Source: Apodemus sylvaticus (taxonomy: Eukaryota; Chordata; Mammalia; Rodentia; Muridae). From it: a DNA stretch of 64,000 nucleotides. Where the stretch lies: contig NC_067474.1 in assembly GCF_947179515.1 (NCBI RefSeq), positions 101,741,253-101,805,252 of the forward strand. Direction: 5' to 3'. Position 1 is the stretch's first letter; each line of letters starts with the position of its first letter. This document shows, one piece after another, positions 1 through 11,264 of the stretch. A program made the position numbers and the translations under genes. A model generated the notes under the pieces. It did not search any database, was not told where the DNA came from, and was given only the letters and a program-made list of their open reading frames with translations.

Positions 1-532
1 GTTTCTATGGAATCTTCAGCATCTGAGATTCTTTCTTCTATCTCTTGTATTCTGTTGTTGATATTTGAATCTCTGTCCCCTGATTTCTTCCCAAGGCTTT
101 CTATCTCCAATGTTGTCTCCCTTTGAGTTTTCTTAGTTGTTTCTACTTCTGATTTTAGATCCTGGATGGTTTTGCTTAGCTTCTTCACTTGCTTGTTTGT
201 GCTTTCCTGTAATTCTTCAAGAGATTTTTGTGTTTCCTCTTTCATGACCTCAGCCTGTTGACCAAAGTTCTCCTGTATTTCTTTAAGTGTTTTTTGCGTT
301 TCCTCATTGTTGGCTTTTGTATTCTCCTGGATTTCTTTCAATGATTTTTGTGTTTTCCTTGCAAGGGCTTCCAACTTTTGATCCATTTTCTCCTGAATTT
401 CTTTAATTATGTCCTTCATGTGTTCCTGTACCAGCATCATGACCAGTGATTTTAAATCCAAATCTTGTTTTACTGGTGTGATGGGGTATCCAGGACATGT
501 TTGTAGAGGAGAATTGGGTTCAGATGTGCCAT
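1..532 (-). pseudogene. L1 ORF1 N-terminal fragment (coiled-coil part), broken
   Basis: Read on the minus strand, this encodes the start and coiled-coil region of the LINE-1 ORF1 RNA-binding protein. It closely matches the fuller copy at 22191-23273 (shared stretches such as the IDSTVKENA/SDAEDSIE region and the repeated ENM...EALKE units). The first Met codon is the complement of 530-532, and a stop follows about 20 codons later, so the copy is dead. The window begins inside the element, so the rest of this L1 lies to the left. Confidence 0.8.
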
Positions 533-1660
533 TTTGCCTTGATTTTTGTTAGTGATGTTCCTGGGTTTGCCTTTTGCCATCTAGTTCTCACTGGTGTTAG
601 TTGGTGTTGTCAATGCTGGACTCACCAGTGCAAGCTGCCCCTTCCCAGTTGGCCTCTGGTGCACAGCTTACCTCCTGCACTGCCTGTAGACAGGGTGCTG
701 TTGCCCAGGCTGTTCAGATCCCGAAGCAGGCACTCGAAGGCTCCTGATGATGCCCGCTGGATTCACAGGAGCACACTGACTTCTCCCAGCTGGCCGCCCG
801 GAAGCCCCTCTAGCCTCTTGCAGGACCTGGAGATGTGGTGCCGCCGCCCAGGTTGATCTGGATCCGGAAGCAGAGAGCGTTGAGCCTAGGGCTCCCGCCT
901 GAGGCCTTGCCCCAGATTGTGTCTATGGACCAGATGGAGCCCGTGTGCACCCCCAGGGAGTGTATGCTGCCAGGACCTCCCCTGTGTTCTGATCACTCCC
1001 CTGGGCAGCCGATCCCCCAACCGGGCTGGCGCACACAAGGTTAGCCTGGCCGCCCAGGCCCTGAGTCCAGGCAAAAGCCTGGGAGGCCAAGGTCTGAGCA
1101 AAGTTCCCCTAGGGCTATGACTGTTAATTCGGTCTGCCAGGTGACCAGGAAGGCGGGCGTGCGCACTCGCGCTCCCTGAAAGCGCAGGGAGAGTCTGCTG
1201 TGCTAACAACCTCCTGGGCAGGTTGACACCCAGATGGCCCCCCAAGCCGCCCAGTTCTTGGGGTCAGTCCTGGGCATTTTGGGGCCTAGACCCCCGCTTT
1301 GTTAGCCTCAGGCTATGCCTGTTACGGCTCTGCCCACCAGAGCTCTCTGTCGTCCTGTAGGCAAAATGGCGGTGCGCACGCAGGCCAGGGCAAAAAACCT
1401 CCTGGCTGGGTTAGCACCCTGATGGCCCCCTGAACAGCCCAGGGCCTGGGTGCAGGCCAACGCCCGTCGGGCTCAGACCCCCACAGTGTTGGCCTCGGAT
1501 TATGTTTGTGTACCTCAGTCTGTCTGATATCTCTGGAGTCCGAAACCAAGATGGAGGTGAGCCTCTCCTGACTGGCGGGAGGCCGAGTTCTGAAGTGGCT
1601 TTCGTGTAGCAAAAGGCACCGCAAAACCGCAGCTGCTTGTAGCCCGGCTTGTCAGCGAAG
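533..1660 (-). repeat. L1 5' UTR, GC-rich tandem monomers
   Basis: This GC- and CpG-rich stretch lies directly upstream (minus-strand sense) of the L1 ORF1 fragment, where the L1 promoter is expected. Two monomer-like copies are visible: a CCTCCTGG...GATGGCCCCC motif near 1209-1245 and again near 1397-1431, about 190 bp apart. A CAAAATGGCGG motif at 1362-1372 resembles a YY1 site and CCAAGATGG occurs near 1543; YY1-type sites are known in L1 promoters. The small open frames here are GC-rich shadows without protein features. Confidence 0.65.
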
Positions 1661-1790
1661 GTCAGTGGTCGTGGGCGCAGGGCCTAACTGGACCCTGTGT
1701 CGCCTTGGTACCACTGCTGATGGCCCTTCAGCTGGACCATCCACTGCTGCATTGCTGCCGCCGCCGCTGCCACCACCACGGCCGCCAACA
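1660..1790. other. GC-rich end of the L1 5' region with (CCG)-like run
   Basis: Short CCG/CCA-rich stretch near 1750-1785 next to the left border of duplication unit A. It may be the outermost L1 5' UTR monomer or a separate fragment. No gene is supported. Confidence 0.4.
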
Positions 1791-4440
1791 CCCAATTCCC
1801 CATTTCTTACTTCTTGCTGTTTCCTGGGTTGTCTGGTCCTTTTCATAAAGCCCTTGCCTCTCACTATGGTGAAGTTTTTAATCTCTGTGTCTGTTTTACC
1901 AACTTCAGATTTTTTTTTGCACTTACATTCAGGCCTTTCTTTATTTTGATTTGATTGTTGTCCACAGTGGCAGACAGAGATCTAGTTTCATTCTCCCAAT
2001 CATAGTTACAGAAGAGATGCCACAGCTCCAATGTGGGCTGTTGCTAATTCAGTGAAATTCAGGTGGATGTAGCCATCTATATTTATTTCTGAGCCAACTA
2101 TCTCAAAGCACTGAGCCTCACAGTGCTTTTGTGTTAGTGCTCTGCTGTTCTGATGCCTACAACTCTGTACTACATGCAGTCAGGTGCTGTGATACCCCCA
2201 CTGCATTTTATGCTTCTGTGAGTATTTGAGAATCATGATACGGTTTGTGAATGTAATATTGTTACACTTTTATTGGACCTTCCTTAAATCTTAGGTAACT
2301 ATTTTCATGTTACCATTTTAAAGAAAAAAATCATAAAATGTGATTTCCACAAGTGCTATACTGATTGTCACTGACATAAGTGGTATTGCTTCCCTATCTG
2401 AACAGCCAAAGTCATGTCCTCTCTTTGCTTTCATGACACTGACACCACATTTTTATTCCCGTGGTAAAACCAAATATGTGTTTTACTCTCTAGGAAAGTA
2501 GAATAAAGATGTGTGGAGAACTGAAGGATGTAAAGTTTTTCCTCTCAGGAGAAATAGTCTGAATGTCTCTTCCATGTAATTTGGAGATGAATGGAGATGG
2601 GGAACAAGACCCTTTCCTCCCTCACTTCACCAAACTGGATAAACAAATTTAGTTTGTGTTTTCTCTTGAACAACAACCAAATGTTCAACCATCAGTGTGT
2701 CACTATATTCTTACAACTATTTCAAACAGAACAAGTATTTAATGATTAAGTGTGTTTTATAAAAAGATCATTTTTCAGAACAATTAGTACTTATTGCTAT
2801 GAATGAAATTAAGAAAAACTGGAAAATGTCTTCAAAAATACAGACAAAATGTTGTTTTGCTGTTATAGTCTGAATAGTCTTTACTCTCTGATTCCTGGGA
2901 GTATGGGTCACTAGTGAAATAAAAATCCATCCATATGAACACAGGAGGCATAAGAACAGCAGACTTCTAGAATTTATGGTTTTTGAAAACTAAAGACACG
3001 CCATATCCAGTATGAGTTTTGACAGCATCTGGATGTGGTAAGCACCCTCTCAGGCGGTGAGTTTCAAGAGGGAGGTCTAAAGATATCATGCTACTCTGAA
3101 GCAGAAAGTGTGAGTAGACTCAAATCTCACCAACAAGGAACATGGTACTTGGAAAAATGGCATCATATTAAAATCAGACTCTATACACACATACACACAC
3201 AAAGAGGCAGAGAGAGACAGAGAGAGACAGACACAGAAAGACAGAGACACTTAGAGATATAGAGAGACACAGAGAGAGACAAAGAGAGATGGAGACAGAG
3301 AGAAAGGTAGGGAGATAGGGAGGGAGATAGGCAGGCAGACAAAAGAGACTCAATTAGCCTTCAGGGTAGGTTCAATTATTATAGGCTGAGGAACACCATA
3401 GACATCAGTGAACAAAGGGTGGACAGAAAGGGAGATGTCTGTCTTCATCCTGACTTTGAAGAAACATTGAGGCACAACCTCGTCACCTGCAGGAACTGGT
3501 TCCCGAGAGAGAGAACTATCAGCAAAGCTCTGTCAACTGTAATAAGTCACCAATGGGAATAACAATAGCAATAACATAATCTACTTCTTTGTTCTGAAGA
3601 GAATCTGTGCTATGAAAGCTCTGCCCAATGTCTACATAGTAAAGGAAATTCACAGAACCCTGAAAGTATCATTTCCAACTTCAAAGAAGCAAGGAAGACA
3701 TTGGGGACAGGCTAAATAATTGTTCCCAAAAGAGCAATATTTAGATATGAAGCAAGTCTGGATACTTGGTGTGTGTTTTCTTACATGTATGGACTTTGAC
3801 TTTCTACCATGCTGATTGTTTTCATTGGAAATGAGACTTTCTATTTATATGCAATGTATTTGAGGTTTAGTGGAAAAATTAAAATTTGATTTCAAAGTCA
3901 GTATCTGAGTCTTGTGCTTTGACACCATGGTGATAACATACAAATGAACCCTTCCCTACAAAAAGGAAAAAATGATGGAGAAAATTTTGAATTTCTTTCT
4001 TCTGCCTGATCTGTGATTTCAAAGGCTTCCAACAGTCTTTGGTCACTTGGAAGAAATGCCAACTAATACTTAGATGGATGGGATTGATTTCTAGGGACCT
4101 GCCTGTTTCTCTTTCCAAGTTTCAGGAATAGTTATATGTGTAGCTGTACCTGATTTTACATGGGTGCTGGGAAACCAATCAGGTACTCATGTATGTGCTG
4201 TAAGAATACTGATGAATAAACAATTCAACAGCTCTTAAGAACATAGTTTGGGTGAAATTCTCTTCATTCTTTATATTAAATGAGTAAATCTCACATATAC
4301 AATATATATATTTTGTAAAAGATAATGATAATTCATTCAGTGGAAAAGTTCTAAATGGCTTTGTTGACAAGAGCAGAGACAGTTGGCATAATAATGAAAA
4401 CTAAAATCATTAATAAAAAAAATGCCCAGACACAAAAAGA
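1791..4440. other. 5' flank of the unit A pseudogene, non-coding
   Basis: There is no credible gene here. 1791-2060 carries an AATAAA-like stretch and T-rich sequence that could be an old LTR or L1 5' remnant. 2060-3180 and 3350-4440 are AT-rich intergenic DNA, near-identical to 24520-27110. Parts (3430-3620) are also shared with the flanks of other Ifna loci (e.g. 55540-55640), marking the ancestral duplication unit. Confidence 0.6.
3183..3345 (+). repeat. (ACAC) then GAGACAGA purine-rich simple repeat
   Basis: Imperfect CA repeat followed by about 140 bp of AGAGACAG-type purine repeat. The same tract is at 25825-25975 in unit B. Confidence 0.85.
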
Positions 4441-4524
4441 AAATCGGTTAAAAACAGAGAAAAAAATTGGAAAGAGAGGGGAAGACATTTAGAAAATAGA
4501 AACTAGTGTTTTTCTCCTATTTAA
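4419..4524 (+). promoter_or_regulatory. Promoter of the unit A Ifna pseudogene (decayed VRE, intact TATA)
   Basis: AAAATGCCCAGACAC is at about 4419-4433, an A-rich degenerate virus-response region at 4447-4478, and a TATTTAA box at 4518-4524, 94 bp before the ATG. In the intact loci the response region contains GAAAGTGAAAAG, a classical IRF-type GAAANNGAAA core. Here the same position reads AAACAGAGAAAAAA, so the core is lost. Confidence 0.7.
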
Positions 4525-4617
4525 GACACATCCACATAGAAGGGTCTTCAGAGAACCTAGAGGGGAAGGTTCAGGATAAAATGGCCTAGAGTTCCAGCAG
4601 CATCTGCAAGATCCACA

Positions 4618-5160
4618 ATGGTTAGGCTCTGTGCTTTCCTGATGATCCTGGTGGTGATGAGCTACTGGTCAATTTTCTCTCTTAGATGTGACCTGCCTCA
4701 GACTCATAACCTCAGGAACAAGAGAGCCTTTACACTCCTGGTACAAATGAGGACACTCTCCCCTGTCTCCTGCCTGAAGGACAGGAAGGACTTTGGATTC
4801 CCCCAGGAGAAGGCGGAAGCCCAGCATGCAGAAGGCTCAAGCCATCCCTGTCCTGTTTGTGCTGACCCAGGATGTTCTGACCCTCTTCACATCAAAGGAC
4901 TCATCTGCTGCATGGGATGCAGCCCTCCTAGACTCACTCTGCAATGACCTCCACCAACAGCTCAATGACCTCAAAATCTGTCTGATGCAGCAGGTGGGGG
5001 AGATGGAACTGGCTGTAAAAAATACTTCCACAGGATCACTGTGTACCTGAGAGAGAAGAAACACAGCCCCTGTGCCTGGGAGGTGGTCAGAGCAGAAGTC
5101 TGGAGAGCCCTCTCTTCCTCAGCCAAGTTGCTGGCAAGTCTAAGTGAGGAGAAAGAGTAA
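4618..5160 (+). pseudogene. IFN-alpha pseudogene, unit A (two deletions)
   Basis: An intronless IFN-alpha relic. From ATG 4618 it reads a 23-residue signal peptide (MVRLCAFLMIL...) and a mature start CDLPQTHNLRNKRA up to about codon 69. There a 2-nt deletion (CAGATGCAG became CATGCAG, near 4826) shifts the frame; the frame-1 product stops at 4947 after 109 residues. The +1 frame then carries AQAIPVL...LLDSLCNDLHQQ until about 5000. A 28-nt deletion relative to the locus at 56733 follows and brings the original frame back, so the C-terminal YLREKKHSPCAWEVVRAEVW block ends at a TAA at 5158-5160. The second codon is GTT (Val) where the others have GCT/GCC (Ala). A functional interferon is not expected: helices B-D are frameshifted and the product is truncated. 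The same 2-nt lesion is in the copy at 27288. Confidence 0.92.
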
Positions 5161-5341
5161 GCCCTGCAACAAAGTAGAGAGGACTCTACTGGACTAGGAC
5201 ACTGCATTGCATTGCCCAGATTCTACCATCTCAAAAATATCAGCCATTTTGACATGAACTGAAACAAGTTGCATAGATGCTTCTGCAGTCGTGAGCAATG
5301 CTTTGTAAACCTCTAAAGGCATTTGTTCTCCATCCATTCAC

Positions 5342-5345
5342 ATTT

Positions 5346-5376
<31 letters not shown>
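5342..5376 (+). promoter_or_regulatory. AU-rich element remnant, 3' flank
   Basis: ATTTATTTA followed by (TTGA)n about 180 bp after the stop. ATTTA repeats at this position are present at all six loci; in functional type I interferon mRNAs they direct rapid decay. Confidence 0.6.
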
Positions 5377-5537
5377 ATCTAACTTATTTTCTACATTAAT
5401 TTGATACAGATTTATATTTTCTCAGTGTAACAAATACATATATATCCAGTTAATTTTCCATGTTCTATAAATTATTCTTGAAAAAATCTGCTTTGACATT
5501 TGCATTCTTTACATCTTTTCAAATATTATCAATGTTT

Positions 5538-6081
5538 ATTTTCTTTATTTATATTTAAAATGTTATCCCTATTCCCAGTTCCCCCTACCCACACCAGAAA
5601 TACCCTATCCCATCCACCCCCCTGCTTCTATGAGGGTCTTCCCCCACCCACCTACCCACACCCACCTCTCTGCTCTCAAATTTACCTACATTGGGGCATC
5701 AAGCCTTCCCAGGACCAAGGGCCTCTCCTCCCATTGATGCCTGACAAGACCTTCCTCTGCTACATATCCAACTGGAGCCATGGGTCCCTCCATGTGTACT
5801 CTTTGATTGGTGATTTAGTCTCTCGGAGCTCTTGGGGGGTCATATTGGTTGATATTGTTGTTCTTCCTATGGGGTTGCAAACCTCTTCAGCTCTCCTTGG
5901 GTCCTTTTTCTAACTCTTCCATTGGAGACCCCATGCTCAGTCCATTGGTTGGATACCTCTGTCTTTGTCAGGCTGTGTCAGAGCCTCTCAGGAGTCAGGT
6001 ATATCAGGCTCCTTTCAGCAAACACTTCTTGGCATCCACAATAGTGTCTAGGTTTGGAGACTACACAGGATGGATGCCCAG
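5538..6081 (-). mobile_element. 5'-truncated L1 (Lx-type 3' UTR), minus strand
   Basis: About 544 bp of antisense L1 3' UTR (the CCACAATAGTGTCTAGGTTTGG and GGGGCATCAAGCCTTCCC segments are characteristic). It is bounded by a perfect 14-bp target-site duplication, TATTATCAATGTTT, at 5524-5537 and 6082-6095. The same insertion, with the duplication now carrying one difference, is in unit B, so it predates the A/B duplication. Confidence 0.85.
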
Positions 6082-6095
6082 TATTATCAATGTTT

Positions 6096-6854
6096 TAAAC
6101 TAATACTCTGCAGTATAAAAGTGTATGCTTTATGATGGGTGAGCTCTGAGAGGCAAAGCTCTGAAAGACATCATCTCACTATTGCTTCTTGCTATTTATA
6201 TGCCTGTCCTATCACTATTACAAGGTCTAATAATTCCTGGGCATCAAACCATCCCATTTGGTAATTCCCCTGCAGATCGACATAAAGATGAACTTTCATG
6301 AATTAATATTGCTTAGATGAATTAATGATTTTTATAGAATTCCTTATTTGATTCAAGTAATTTTAGAAAGAACATTTTTGGAGATGGTTTTAGCTTTTTT
6401 TTCTAGAAAGATGTAATAAAGTTAGAATCAAGAATAGACTATGCCCACTCCTCATCATAGTAAGTAGTGGGTACATAATAATAAATACCATGAATTTTCA
6501 TAATTACACTAAAAAGATTAACAGGCTTGGGACAAATTTGTGTTCAAAGAAAAACATTCAGGTTCAAGGATGAAGCCACAAGTGTGCACTATGATAAGGC
6601 AAAGCCATGTAAAATCTATTGTTTTGGACTTACAATGATCTTAGAGTATGCAACACTCCTGTGAACTTGTTACTGATGCTGTCTGTAATTCCCCAGTTTT
6701 TGTAGCATTTTTACCTACAAGTTAATTGTTTCTTACATAGAGAACTTTTTGTTGAAAATATATAAGGAGCTGCAAGCAGTAAAAGATGTGGTGCATCCAA
6801 ATTTTTCTTCACTCAGTGTGTATTTATGTGTGTGTGTGTGTGTGTGTGTGTGTT

Positions 6855-6918
<64 letters not shown>

Positions 6919-6977
6919 AATCTGAGTGACTTCTTTCCTTTCCTTTCCCTTTTCCTTTCCAGTTCAAAAAGAGTTGA

Positions 6978-7026
<49 letters not shown>

Positions 7027-8560
7027 CTCTTGCCTGGCCTGTGAGAAGCACCTGGCTTACTTGCCAAAGAAAGGAGTTCTAGCAACAAATTCTTGTACTT
7101 AATTCCTTGCTGCTAAAAAAAATGTGATAACCAACAGATATTCCACTTATTTAAACATAAATAATGAGAGAGATATAGTTGTTTCCCCAAGGCTTATTTA
7201 AGCATAACTAGTTAAGTTTTAGCGCTTATTGAAATACAGAGCAGAAACAGGTAATACAGAGTTTTCAGTGTTTATTTAAGCACAGAACAATAATAAAGCG
7301 ACAAGTTCCCAAAGTTTAAAAATGCATGAGGAGTTAAAAATACAGTATGGAATTTAATAAAGCACATTGATTTATAAAACAAAGATACAGCATTCTATCA
7401 AGACCACAGAGTTAACGAAAAAAGGAACCAAAGCTTAATAAAACATAAAAAGTAAGATTATAAGGCCAAGGATCATTTGGTCTATAGCCTTTGCTCAACT
7501 CTGTGTTTCACCTCAGCTCCAACTCCAAAAGTCTAGGCAGGCCACCGTCATCTCCCTACACACGTCCACACCAAATGAAGAAACAGTGCTGAGGGTCAGG
7601 GTAATAGTTAGATGCTGAAGAACCCTGCAGAACTTACTGTAAAAGTTGATCCTGACTTTGAAGGACCAGTGAAGCATGGCCATGAGAAAGGTTTGCAAAC
7701 CAAGGAAATCATTACCAGCATTAGTAGACATAGAGAGACAAGGAAACATAGTTCCAAGGTGTCTGACAGTGAATACCCTCAAAGTAGAAAAAACTAGTGT
7801 TATCAACAGCACAAGAGCAAATACTCTCATTAGATACATTTTTTTGCCACAAGGGAAATAGTGAGTTTACTATTCTCCTACAGAGAATTTTTTTAATAGG
7901 TAAAACCATACATAGAACACTCATTGTTGCCATTGAATAAATTAAATGTATTTCTACCTTTCAAAATGGGTGCAAAGACTTTGAAAACTGCTGTGAGGAG
8001 GTGCAGAGAAGCTAGACCCTCTTCTATTGTGATTTGATAAGAACAGTGTGTATGGTTCTGACTGATACTCTAATATCCTGAGTATAATTATAAACATTGC
8101 ATGTTGATTTGCATGGTTTTAATAGTACTGGTGCCACAGAGTATGAGATTTCAAGCATTTAAATACAAATTTCAGATACTTACCTGTGTGTTTTGGATTG
8201 GGTGCAAAATGTCACTGCGGATGAACAAGTTGGATGTTGGTATTCAGGGAAGTTGGTTCACAGGGCACTTACTCCTTCATCTTATCCTCTAGGAACAAAC
8301 TTTACAATGCAAACCCATTGATTATGTCAGATGAGTAGACCATTAGGTAGTGAGGCTTTGAGGGAGGATGGTTAGGAGATCCATCCTAAGGACAGATTTT
8401 CCCAGTCTGCCTCTTGGAAAGCACGAAATGAGCAAAGTTTTTTGAGACATATGGTCTTCCCACTATGCAATGGATTCAGAAATCCATGGTGCTAATGGTC
8501 TAAAGTTATAAGACAAAATAAATGAAAATTTAAGCTTTGAGATTTTAAATACCTTATTAT
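6096..8560. other. Intergenic spacer of unit A, non-coding
   Basis: AT-rich sequence collinear with 30427-33170 of unit B. Relative to B it lacks about 0.6 kb at 6115-6130 (B 29812-30430) and about 0.68 kb near 7680 (B 31580-32258). It retains about 0.4 kb (6850-7265) missing from B. No gene is supported; the short open frames have no recognisable domain. Confidence 0.7.
6826..7024 (+). repeat. Compound microsatellite (TG)n(AG)n plus poly-T
   Basis: (TG)n at 6826-6854, (AG)n at 6857-6914, a pyrimidine-rich linker, then an uninterrupted T run of about 46 at 6979-7024. Unit B has replaced this with (CG)n(TG)n at 31118-31167. Confidence 0.95.
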
Positions 8561-9389
8561 TCTTGTATATGTGTGTGAATGTCTGTCTGTGTGCATGTGT
8601 GTGTATGTGTAGCTGCACGCATTTATCTATGTGAGTAAATGTGCATGTGTGTCCATGTGTCTGTCTGCACTCAGTGTGTTTGTATTTAACAGCATGTGTG
8701 CCTGTATTTGTGTGTTTGTTTGTGTGTGTATATTTGGGTATGTATGCATGTGATTTTGTATGAGGATCTACATGTATATGTCTGTTCATGAGTGTGTGTA
8801 TGAGTTTATGTGTGTAGTATTATGGTGGAATGTGACTGTGTTTGCAAAGGTTTGTGAGATTTTGTAAAAATGTGTGGGAACTTTTGTACATGTGTATGTG
8901 TGAGTGTTTGTTTAAATGATGGCATATGTTTATGGGGAAATCTGTAAACGTATGTGTATATGTGTTTAAATGTTTGTCTAGTGTTTGTTGATGGGTTGAA
9001 AACTGAAAGAATATGTGTGTGTGTATGAATGAATGGGGAGTTCTTTATATATGTATAAGTATTGTGGGAATGTGTGTATTTATGATATTTTAAGTGAGTG
9101 TATGAATGTATGTCTGGGTTTGTATATGTGTGGATATTTTTTGTAGGTCTCTGTGTGTGTATGTTTGAGGATAAACATGTGAGAATGTCTATTTGTGTGT
9201 CTCTGTGTATGTTTGTTTATGAGTGTGAGCATGTGTGCATTTGTGTGTAAGAATGCTTATCTCTGTATGTGAGTATGTGTGTAGGTTATGGGTATGTGTG
9301 TATTGTGTGAGTGTGTGTATATGTTTCTGTCCATCTTTCTTTAAGAGTGGGTCTGTGTATTCATATGCATGATGAGTGAGTGTGTGTAA

Positions 9390-9392
<3 letters not shown>
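8560..9392 (+). repeat. Long imperfect TG-rich tract
   Basis: About 830 bp of degenerate TGTGTRTG-type sequence, read by some frames as His/Thr- or Cys/Val-rich peptides that are only repeat translations. The paralogue is at 33170-33987, and the window ends (63985-64000) at the start of a third copy. Confidence 0.85.
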
Positions 9393-9451
<59 letters not shown>

Positions 9452-9473
9452 GGGAGAGAGAGAGACAGAGAGT

Positions 9474-9529
<56 letters not shown>
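9393..9529 (+). repeat. (TG)n(AG)n microsatellite
   Basis: Pure TG run to about 9448, then AG-rich to 9529. It sits 0.85 kb upstream of the intact Ifna. The paralogous position in unit B (36040-36110) has kept the AG part and little of the TG part. Confidence 0.95.
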
Positions 9530-9534
<5 letters not shown>

Positions 9535-9559
9535 AGGCAGACACCTACTGAGATAGAGT

Positions 9560-9735
9560 AGCACACAGAAAGTGAGTATGCAGGCACAAGCTTGCCTAGT
9601 TATGAATGTGATGGCCAGAGGCCACCTTCCAGGCCTTGCTTGTCTACTGCATCCCTGTGTTCCAGAAATCAAACCCAGCATATCAAGCTTGAATAAAGCT
9701 TTTTCACATACAGCCCTCGGGATGCCATGAAAACC
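9560..9735 (-). repeat. B4-like SINE fragment, antisense
   Basis: GCCAGAGGCCACCTTCCAGG ... TTCCAGAAATCAAACCCAGC ... AAGCTT resembles an antisense B4/RSINE-type SINE with an internal deletion. Diverged relatives lie at the same relative place before the loci at 37112, 47722 and 56733, so it was in the ancestral unit. Confidence 0.6.
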
Positions 9736-9884
9736 ACCAGATAAATAGCTAATATACAGTGATGGCATAATAAACCTTTCATGAAAATTAATATTACAAA
9801 TAGTGGAGGTGATATACAGAAAATAAATTAATTTTTAGCCTTTAAACAATTGAAAAGTTGAAGTAACCCAATACATCAGTATGA

Positions 9885-9995
9885 TTTTTGTTGAGAGAGG
9901 GTTTTCTCTGTGTAGTTCTGACTGTCGGGAACTTGCTCTGTAGACTGGGCTGGCATTGTTGTCAGACACCTGCCTGCCTCTTCTTGATTAAAGTG
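9885..9995 (-). repeat. B1 SINE, antisense
   Basis: GGGTTTTCTCTGTGTAGTTCTGACTGTCGGGAACTTGCTCTGTAGACTGGGCTGGC is a typical antisense B1 (7SL-derived) segment. The paralogue is at 36478-36575. Confidence 0.85.
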
Positions 9996-10175
9996 TGCAG
10001 TGCCCCTTCCAGGCTCCAACATACTTCTACTTTAGAAACCTTTTTGCACAACACTTTAACACAATTAACACTTTAAAGACAATTTAAGTGTAATTTAAAG
10101 AGAAACCCTGTAGAGTAGCTTTCTGAGGGCAGCAGTGAAAGAGAAAGCAATGATGGAACCCAAACCATTGAGAAT

Positions 10176-10281
10176 AAAATGCCCAGACACAGCAGAGAGT
10201 GAGGTAAAGAAAGTGAAAAGAGAATTGGGAAGCAAGGGGAGGGAAATCAGAAAGGGGAAACTTGTGTTTATCCCTATTTAA
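10176..10281 (+). promoter_or_regulatory. Ifna promoter with virus-response element and TATA box
   Basis: AAAATGCCCAGACAC at 10176-10190, a GAAA-type response element GTAAAGAAAGTGAAAAGAG at 10204-10222, and TATTTAA at 10275-10281, 91 bp before the ATG. GAAANNGAAA is the IRF3/IRF7 recognition pattern known from IFN-alpha promoters. A further GGAAATCAGAAAGGGGAAA run is between the element and the TATA box. Confidence 0.75.
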
Positions 10282-10371
10282 GATAGATGCACACAGCAGG
10301 CTTGTCAGACAACCTAGAGGAGAAGACTCAAACACACAGCCCAGAGAGCCATCAGCATCTGCAAGAACACA

Positions 10372-10929
10372 ATGGCCAGGCTCTTTCCTTTCCTCATGAT
10401 CCTGATAGTGATGAGCTACTGGTCAACCTGCTCTCTAGGATGTGACCTGCCTCAGACTCAGAACCTCAAGAACTTGAAACTTCTGAAACAGATGAGGAGC
10501 CTCTCCCCTTTTGCCTGCCTGAAGGGCAGGAAGGACTTTGGATTCCCCTTGGAGAAGGTGGATGCCCAGCAGATCCAGAAGGCTCAAGCCATCCCTTTAC
10601 TGCGAAATCTGACTCAACAGATCTTGAACCTCTTGTGCCCAGACGACTCATCTGCTCCTTGGAATGCAACGCTCCTAGACTCATTCTGCAATAGCCTCAA
10701 TGAGCAGGTCAAGGACCTCAAAGACTGTGTGCAGCAGTTGGGGGTGCAGGAACCTCCCCTGACTCAGGAAGACTCCATGATGACTGTGAAGAAATACTTC
10801 GAAAGGATCACTCTGTACCTGAGAGAGAAGAAACACAGTCCCTGTGCCTGGGAGGTAGTCAGAGTAGAAGTCTCAAGAGCCCTGTTTTCCTCAAAGCAGT
10901 TACTGGCAAGATTAAGGGAGGAGGAGTGA
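10372..10929 (+). CDS. Ifna: Interferon alpha, intact, 185 aa (unit A)
   Basis: A secreted type I interferon that should bind IFNAR1/IFNAR2 and trigger JAK-STAT antiviral signalling. It is a single-exon ORF, and the ATG has a strong context (ACAATGG). Residues 1-23 are a hydrophobic signal peptide; the mature protein of 162 residues starts CDLPQTQN. Mature Cys1, Cys26, Cys96 and Cys135 match the two canonical disulphides (usual numbering 1-99 and 29-139). Cys83 is the usual fifth Cys and Cys66 is extra. Two N-glycosylation sequons are visible: N56-L-T and N75-A-T, the latter at the conserved murine Asn78 position. Three residues are missing from helix A compared with the locus at 47722 (NLKNLKLLKQM against NLRNKRVLTLLAQM), so the protein is shorter than the usual 187-190. 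C-terminal YLREKKHSPCAWEVVR is intact. Its near-twin is at 37112. The subtype number cannot be assigned without orthologue alignment. Confidence 0.96.
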   Translation: MARLFPFLMILIVMSYWSTCSLGCDLPQTQNLKNLKLLKQMRSLSPFACLKGRKDFGFPLEKVDAQQIQKAQAIPLLRNLTQQILNLLCPDDSSAPWNATLLDSFCNSLNEQVKDLKDCVQQLGVQEPPLTQEDSMMTVKKYFERITLYLREKKHSPCAWEVVRVEVSRALFSSKQLLARLREEE

Positions 10930-11110
10930 GTCCTGAGACAAAGTGGAGAGGACATCCCCTGGACTAGAACTCTGCATCTCACAGTATAAGCTCTCTTTTT
11001 GAACTCTCATTACTTTCAGTATGAATACAATCAACATCCCTATTTTTCAGCAGTATCCAGCAATTATTTTCAATATGTAAAACCATGTTTGTATCTGCAT
11101 CCATTTGCTC

Positions 11111-11149
<39 letters not shown>

Positions 11150-11150
11150 T
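11111..11150 (+). promoter_or_regulatory. AU-rich element (TTTA)n in 3' UTR
   Basis: About ten uninterrupted TTTA units 180 bp after the stop give overlapping ATTTA pentamers, the mRNA-decay signal of cytokine transcripts. Unit B has a shorter run (37851-37875). Confidence 0.75.
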
Positions 11151-11258
11151 TGATCTATTTATAGTGCTATTAATAATTTAAGGCATTTTTGTTAAATATT
11201 TCAGTCATATCTTTTAATGTAGCAAATTAACATTTTCAATTAAATTATTTTGTATTCA

Positions 11259-11264
11259 AATAAA
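11259..11264 (+). terminator. Candidate polyadenylation signal AATAAA
   Basis: AATAAA about 330 bp downstream of the stop and after the AU-rich element. The paralogous site is at 37983-37988. Confidence 0.5.

Noticed and set aside
497..1864. Proline/arginine-rich genes in the GC-rich left end
   Set aside because: The stretch is the L1 5' UTR; frames on both strands are long only because of base composition.
9393..9529. Satellite or CRISPR-like array
   Set aside because: Dinucleotide repeats only; no spaced direct repeats with unique spacers anywhere in the window.
8463..9768. His/Thr- and Ser/Leu-rich proteins across the TG/AG tracts
   Set aside because: These frames are translations of microsatellites on either strand, differ between units and lack start context or domains. 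The same applies to 33075-33892, 36042-36277, 46641-47035 and 58504-58784.
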